From Calendula officinalis (lineage: Eukaryota > Streptophyta > Magnoliopsida > Asterales > Asteraceae): a DNA stretch of 64,000 nt. This document shows, piece by piece, positions 57,876-64,000 of the stretch. The position numbers and the translations under genes are program-made. The stretch's first letter is position 1. Each line of letters opens with the position of its first letter. Below the pieces are notes generated by a model, which was not told the origin of the DNA, ran no database searches, and saw nothing but the letters and a program-made list of their open reading frames with translations. The stretch is taken from positions 20,019,873 through 20,083,872 of the forward strand of contig OY970820.1 in the NCBI GenBank assembly GCA_963853835.1. The letters run 5' to 3'.

Positions 57876-60875
57876 TGTAACACCGCAAAATTTAGAAAGC
57901 GTTTTTTTTTTTAAATGCTCGAAGGCGATTAGGTTATCCTTTAGGTTAGTTTAGTTTAGTTTAGTTACAAACAAGGTCCCACAAATAGTTTCCAAAATAA
58001 ACATTGCTTAAACAGTACAATGACGGTGTCACTTAAACGACATGGCTCACTTTACAAACACAACCCCTTGAGCTTGGTCAATCATCCCGTCCAAAGCACC
58101 GATCAACCTGAAAAGATTCAACGAGGGAGGGATTAGCACAAAGCTAAGTGAATGAACATAAACTACAATTTATACAAAGCTCGACAAGCAAGCACCAACA
58201 TCTCCACGATTGTTACTCCCCGTAACCGCTTAACCGTCGTTCCACTGAATCACTGTTTCACCGAACCAGTAACCGCTAACTGTCTAATCACTAAGCACGG
58301 AAGTAACTCTACATCTCCGCCTACTAACCTCGGAAGTAGATTCTACATCTCCGATTGCTAACACGGAAGTTATAAAACATCTCCGCGTTGGGTAAATACT
58401 ATCACTGAGGAACGGTGGCTTTGCGGGCCTTAAACCGTGGTTGGCCAGAACCACAGTAACCGTTGGCGCTTCGTATCCAATACCCCGGGCAACTCCCTCC
58501 CCTTAACCATGTAACGCATACAGGTAAGGTCGGATACCCTATTAGTCGATACCCTTTGCCAGCCGTTATCCATCCGACACTGACCTCTTACCTATCCTCG
58601 ATTTCCACTAACCGAGTTATTGCTACCAATCAAGCAAAACCTTTCCATCTATGTGCACATATCCTATTTTGTCTAACCCGATCGAACAGGTACCAAACAA
58701 GCAAACTGTCAAGATTCGCGCCCGAAAACGACCCGAAAAACCTGAAATCTGAAGTTCACGATCGTGAACAATAGTTCACGAACGTGAACTAGAGTTCACG
58801 CCGTGAACTCTCTACAGGGAAGTTCCCTGCATTTTTCCTGTATTTTCCTGCATGTTTCCTGTATTTTCATGCACCTTTCTCCCAACAGGCAATACCAAAT
58901 CGATTGTAACCGAACACAAGTTTGAGGTTAAGTCCACTCACCGTTACTTCCACTTGTCGAACTCAGAGGTCTAATGTTTCTGAGTCACGATCCCGATTCC
59001 TGTACACCAAAGGAATACCGAATTAGTATATAATTCCACCAAATTATAAACAATGTTAAATATACATTTAACACTAACACTTGCACCACATGAATAACTA
59101 AACACTTGCAATATCATATAACATGTCATGGTCATATTACCCTTTTGCAATTCAAGTCAAACACAACCAAGCCATATCTAACCAATATAACATAATACAT
59201 CCAAACGGGCCGAGACCCGAATTTAACCATAACAAGTCAACATATTACAATTTACCAAAACATGTAATTATCATGTTATTGACATTCCTAGTTCAAGTCA
59301 AAGCATACTAAAACACATCTAATCAACTTTCACAATATTTACCCAAACGGGTCAAAACTTTATATTTGACTTTAGCACTTTCCAACACCACTTTAAGGTT
59401 ATAGTCATATCATTTAGCAATTCATGACTAACTAGTCATTTCAAAATATCAAATTCTATTTCTAGATTAATATTAACATTTCCCAATTATTAGTTCATAT
59501 CTTAAATATAAACCATCCAAACACTTTAGAACTAACACTTTCACAAAATTACCTTATAACTTGCCAAACACCAAAAATAACTTTTGTAACATGTTAGTTC
59601 AACATAACTAGCATTATAAGTCATAAAACCCACAAATGACATTTTACACCAACTAATCACTTAAACCCAATAACTAGTCCATATTATGACATAACTCCCA
59701 TACAAACAATATAACTTACAATTTCATTCTTTTAAGTCATAAACAACCATATAATACCACATCAAGCAAGTTATAACTAGATAACCAATTCAAGAAGATT
59801 AACACTTTTCTAAACCAAGTATTTCGACTTATTATAAACTAACATGTAAATAACTTTTATTTATTTATCTTTTTCTATGTGTTTATTTATGAAAACCTCC
59901 ACACTTATTTGTACAAATTACTTGTACAACCTAAGATGCTAAATCTTGTATTATTTCCATCATCTCACAACAAAAGGCAAAACCACACAAATGACACACA
60001 CACACTCACGGACACACACACACACACACACACACCCACATTTATACATTTTGTTGAATACTTGTACCTTGTGCTAAAATGCTTATACAAACACATTATA
60101 TACTATCTATAACAACACATAGCAAGATTTATCAACCATAGTCCATCATTTTTCAAGAACATCAAGATCAACTAACAATAATTTTCATGTAAACAACCTA
60201 ATAAATCCATACAAATTTAAGGATATTATCATTATAAACAAACTAGTAAGAATCTTATACAACCTAACAACATACTTTATCATTTTGCAAGAACCACAAA
60301 ATAAACAACATGGTGACAAAGCTTACCTCAAGACTACCACACAACCGAGATCTAAGCCAAAGAAGAGAAGGTTTGAACCAATGATCTTCAAGAATCACCA
60401 AGAACTTGAGAGAGTTTGAGATATTTTGATTTCTTAAAATCAAAAAGAATATAAAATGGAGAGGATGGGATAAGGTGAAAAGGAGAGAATGGGGTCACCC
60501 CATGTCTTCCACACGTCCGGACAAAGAGGGGAAAAGGGGGCCCACCAACTTTTCAATTTTTTTTTTAAAACAATACAATATAAAAGTCCCTTTCGTAGTT
60601 AATTTATTTAAAATAGCAAACGGACTCCAATTTTAAAAACGAAAGCATTTCCGGAAACGAAATCCGACAAGGAATATAAAGATATAAAAATCACAAAATC
60701 GATTAAACATTTCAGAAACTGGATATTTTAATCTCTTGATTAAAATATCACAAAAGGACAAAATGTCAAACAATTTATTTAACATTTAGTCACTTTATTC
60801 CACATATGGTCAAATAGATATTTATCAAATACCCATATATACCTAAAACTACTAGGCCGGGTTTAGGATGTTACA
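57876..60875 (-). mobile_element. Solo LTR, 3000 bp, copy C
   Basis: On the minus strand it starts TGTAACATCCTAAACCCGG and ends GGTGTTACA. It is flanked by ATTCT (57871-57875 and 60876-60880). It matches copy A (5607-7609) over its first ~250 bp and elsewhere, so it is the same family. It is an intact length with no internal domain. It holds GTTCACGATCGTGAAC-type palindromes near 58753-58812 and a CA microsatellite near 59997-60040. Confidence 0.82.
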
Positions 60876-60971
60876 ATTCTACTCGCTTATATTTTAGATT
60901 TTAATTAAAATTTACCTAATTGATATGTTTCGAATGACAAATTTACTTTTAACATATGTTTTAGAGAAACA

Positions 60972-61766
60972 TTCAAAGAGGTCCATCATTTTTATCAAGT
61001 TCTAAGGAACAAATCTCAACCATTGATCAATAAGATCTAATGATAAGATTAATCACATATTTTATACATAAAGAGGTATTTTGGTCATTTGGCACTTAAA
61101 TTTTTTAATTTTTTAATTTTAATTTTTTAGTTTTTAATTGAGGGGTATTTTGGTCATTTTGAAAAAAATTTTATTCTTTATTTTAAAATTTTTATTTTTT
61201 TTAATTATTATTATTATTTTCTAAAAAATTATTATTTTTAATTTTTTTTATTTTTTCATTAATAACAAACAATGTGATTGCATAGTGAATCACATGTGAT
61301 TGCATTCTGAATCACATGTGATTGAACTAAAACATCAAATGTAATTAAATATACAATCACATGTGATTTTACACTAAAATCGCATGTGATTACAGTAAAA
61401 TCACCTGTGATTACAGTAAAATCACATGTGATTACAGTAAAATCACATGTGATTAAGTCATACACGTAATTATTAAATAAATATTATTTTTTAATTAAAA
61501 AGTTATTAAAAAATTAAAAAAATTAAAATAAAAAATAAAAAATAAAAGAAATTGAAATTTTTTTTAAGTGCCAAATGACCAAAATACGCCTTCATAATAA
61601 AAAAATAAAAAAATTCTAAAATAAAAAAATATTTTTATTTTTTAAAAAATGACCAAAATACCCCTCTATATATAAAATATGTGATTAATCTTGACCATTA
61701 GATCTTATTGATCAATGGTTGAGATTTGTTCCTCGGGACTTCCTAAAATTTATGGACCTTTTTGAA
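60972..61766. mobile_element. Long-TIR foldback MITE (Mutator-like?)
   Basis: Inverted ends of more than 100 bp: left TTCAAAGAGGTCCATC.. through GATCAATAAGATCTAATG.. to ATTAATCACATATTTTATA, repeated inverted at 61668-61766. The centre is AT-rich, with the AATCACATGTGATT array. No clear target duplication, no ORF. Confidence 0.65.
61271..61456. repeat. Array of the palindrome AATCACATGTGATT
   Basis: Seven full or near-full copies. The last four are in tandem with a 22-bp period (spacer ACAGTAAA). It sits at the centre of the foldback element. Confidence 0.9.
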
Positions 61767-62469
61767 CGCAACTCATATTTTTAATTATACATGTACTCTT
61801 TTAACATTTTAAGATGACATTACTTTTTACATATCTTTTGATGATAGATGTACTCTTTTAACTTTTTTCAAAATGGTGTTTTTCATTAAACTTAATCTCA
61901 AACAACCTATAAGCTTATTAGGTAGCATTAAAATTGTTCTCAAATTTTAATTTTGATACAAAGTAAGGAGAGATAAGAGAAACTTAGGCCTCTATCAGTT
62001 AAAACTGATGAGTGTTTCTTCAATTTCATCTTTTTTCTTCAATCTCATTGGTTAATTGATGAAGGGGATGAGAGAGAGAGGAGGGGACATGCAATGTAAA
62101 TTTGAATATTTTTGATAAAGTAATATAGTAAGTGAAAAGTTATAGTTGACAAGTGTGTGCCATTTGATGTGTAGAAGTGTTGATTTGATGATAATGTAAC
62201 AAAGTTGATGAAAGCAAAAAAAGACAAAAGTTAAAATAGCCTTAAAAAAACCAATGTTTTCACAAATTTAGATTAGATTAAATTCTTAAAAAAAATAAAA
62301 TAAACAAAACACAGTGTAGCTTAAGCAAACAACACCAAATGTATTTGGATCGGGTCCACGGCCCAAATATTTGGGCTGCTAATATAGCAGCTTGGGTCTG
62401 TAACCAATCTGTAATTCCCTTCTTTGAAGAAGGGTGAGAGTAACCAACGAGATCGAAAAACCGGGAATC

Positions 62470-63972
62470 ATGGCGAGTGACGGCGCGGCGGTGGATGTAA
62501 GTGGAGCAGAGGCGGAGCAACCGCATAGATTAGATAAGAAATGGACCTTTTGGTTTGATAATCAATCCAAACCTAAACAAGGTGCTGTTTGGGGGAATAA
62601 TCTTCGCAATGTCTACACCTTCGATACTGTTGAAGAGTTTTGGTGGTAAAACCCTAATTTTATGTTTTCGTTCGTTCTTCTGTGCTGCATGTGTAGGAAT
62701 AAAATCTGTTATTAGATGTATTGTTTGATCTGGATTTAATCTAGATTTAAAAGTTTTTACTTATCCTTTTGATCAGTAATACGAATTTTGTAGATAACCG
62801 TAGGTCTAGATTATATTAATGTATGAACTTGGATGTCTGATTATTCAGAGTATGTAATAAAGTGAAACAGATAAATTTTGAGCTGAATAATTCAATAAAT
62901 TGGCTAGTTTGATGAAACACTAAAATCTGGTTGAGAAATTAGCCCTTTATAAAGCCAGCACACACGCATACACACAAAAGGAAAGAACACATTTCATGAC
63001 AATCTGTTTCTCTAACTTAGCCGGCTATAACAAATGATTCTCGAGTTGCGTGAGATCTGTGGAAGAAAACTTCTTGTTTCTGATGCATTTTAATTAATAT
63101 TTTTGATGTATGAAACTTCTTATCATTGAGTTCTTGTTCGTTTGCAGTTATTACTTGAGTACTAATATGGTATTTCATTTAACCAAGTATTTATAAGTAC
63201 CATTACACTTTATAATTATACTTTTCTTGAAGTTAACCCAGCTTACCTCACTTATTGTTGAAAGAAAACAAAAACTTGACCAGATTATAATTGGATATTG
63301 TTGCAGTTTGTATGATCAGGTATTTAAGCCTAGCAAGCTACCTGGAAATGCTGATTTCCATATGTTTAAAGCTGGAATTGAGCCGAAATGGGAAGATCAA
63401 GAGTGTGCTAATGGAGGCAAATGGACTGTTACTAGTAACAGAAAGGCTGGTCTGGAGACGATGTGGTTTGAAACAGTATGTAATTTGTTCTCTCTTCTGG
63501 AATTAGTTGACAAAAATTGAAATATAATTATTTTTATTTTATTTTGTAGTTAATGGCTTTAATTGGTGAGCAATTTGATGATGGTGATGAAATATGTGGT
63601 GTGGTTGCTAGTGTTCGTCAAAGGCAGGATAAACTTTCATTATGGACTAAGAATGCAGCTAATGAGGCTGTTCAGGTAATTAACTATAATCTTCAGTATA
63701 GTTATGATGTTAGCATAATAACACCATTTTGTATGTGTGATATGTAGATGAGCATTGGAAGAAAATGGAAGGAAATTATAGATGTAACTGACAAGATCAC
63801 TTATAACTTCCATGTAAGCCTCGTTACCATTTATGTGTTTCTTTTTGGGTGGGTCGATTTGTGTTATGAACGGGCCAAATGGGTCAAAAGTGGGTTAAAT
63901 TGTAATCTTATTTGAGAAATTATGCAGGATGATTCCAAAGCACGAACAGCAAAAGGTCGGTATAGTGTGTGA
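62470..63972 (+). CDS. eIF(iso)4E: Translation initiation factor eIF(iso)4E, cap-binding
   Basis: Plant-specific isoform of the cap-binding subunit; pairs with eIF(iso)4G and is a common host factor for potyviruses. Five exons join in phase: 62470-62645, 63307-63475, 63550-63675, 63748-63813 and 63928-63972, giving 193 residues, a normal length. Visible family motifs are KKWTFWFDNQSK, YTFDTVEEFW, FKAGIEPKWEDQECANGG, ETLMALIGEQFD (across the exon 2-3 join), ICGVVASVR, QDKLSLWTK and KWKEIIDVTDKITYN. The cap-stacking Trp residues in FWFD and EPKWED regions are kept. The short tail GRYSV ends at a TGA. The short N-terminus favours eIF(iso)4E over eIF4E. The gene looks complete and intact. Confidence 0.93.
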
Positions 63973-64000
63973 AGCTGGTGTGTTGAAGATAGGTCAAGTC

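Noticed and set aside
61259..61465. Repetitive minus-strand frame with ITCDFTV repeats
   Set aside because: By-product of the 22-bp palindrome array.

Overview
The window is plant nuclear DNA, most likely from a eudicot. Genes are split by GT-AG introns, intergenic DNA is AT-rich, and every major class of plant transposable element is present. The look of the LTR elements and of the third ORF in the Copia element would fit a daisy-family (Asteraceae) genome, but that is an impression, not something proved here.

Seven host genes can be read, and for the six complete ones the splice phases close exactly. From left to right they are: a chloroplast RNA-binding protein of the CP33 type (minus strand, 3' end cut by the window edge); arginyl-tRNA--protein transferase ATE1 (10004-12608, plus); a PPR protein (14307-21422, minus), whose single intron holds a whole LTR element; a TLD-domain protein (21710-23682, plus), which shares a 287-bp divergent promoter with the PPR gene; a CCT-domain protein (47072-49237, plus); and eIF(iso)4E (62470-63972, plus). 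The seventh is a transposon gene, the Ptta/En/Spm-type ORF inside a CACTA element.

The rest is mostly nested mobile DNA. 1.4-9.7 kb: SINE, LINE remnant, and a 7-kb Helitron that captured an eS7 (RPS7) fragment and phase-consistent exons of another gene, itself hit by a 2-kb solo LTR. 16.1-21.2 kb: a young gag-only LTR element (TR-GAG type) with LTRs of equal length that look identical. 25.4-29.9 kb: two Helitrons end to end. 30.8-45.3 kb: a Copia element with gag, pol, a long third ORF and a 3-kb solo LTR inserted in its RNase H. 49.5-54.8 kb: a CACTA element carrying a degenerate 347-bp tandem repeat, a hAT MITE and a foldback intron. 54.9-61.8 kb: hAT, Stowaway and foldback MITEs, and a 3-kb solo LTR.

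The most interesting signal is in the Copia element. A short motif, TACTACTGRT, in either orientation, is packed into the LTR upstream of its TATA box. It is packed again upstream of a second, internal TATA box that precedes ORF3, and it recurs in the low-complexity linkers of the coding regions, while the conserved enzyme domains nearly lack it. This suggests an element-specific DNA recognition system, perhaps served by ORF3. The gag-only element carries its own, different dense motif (RCCGGCGGT).
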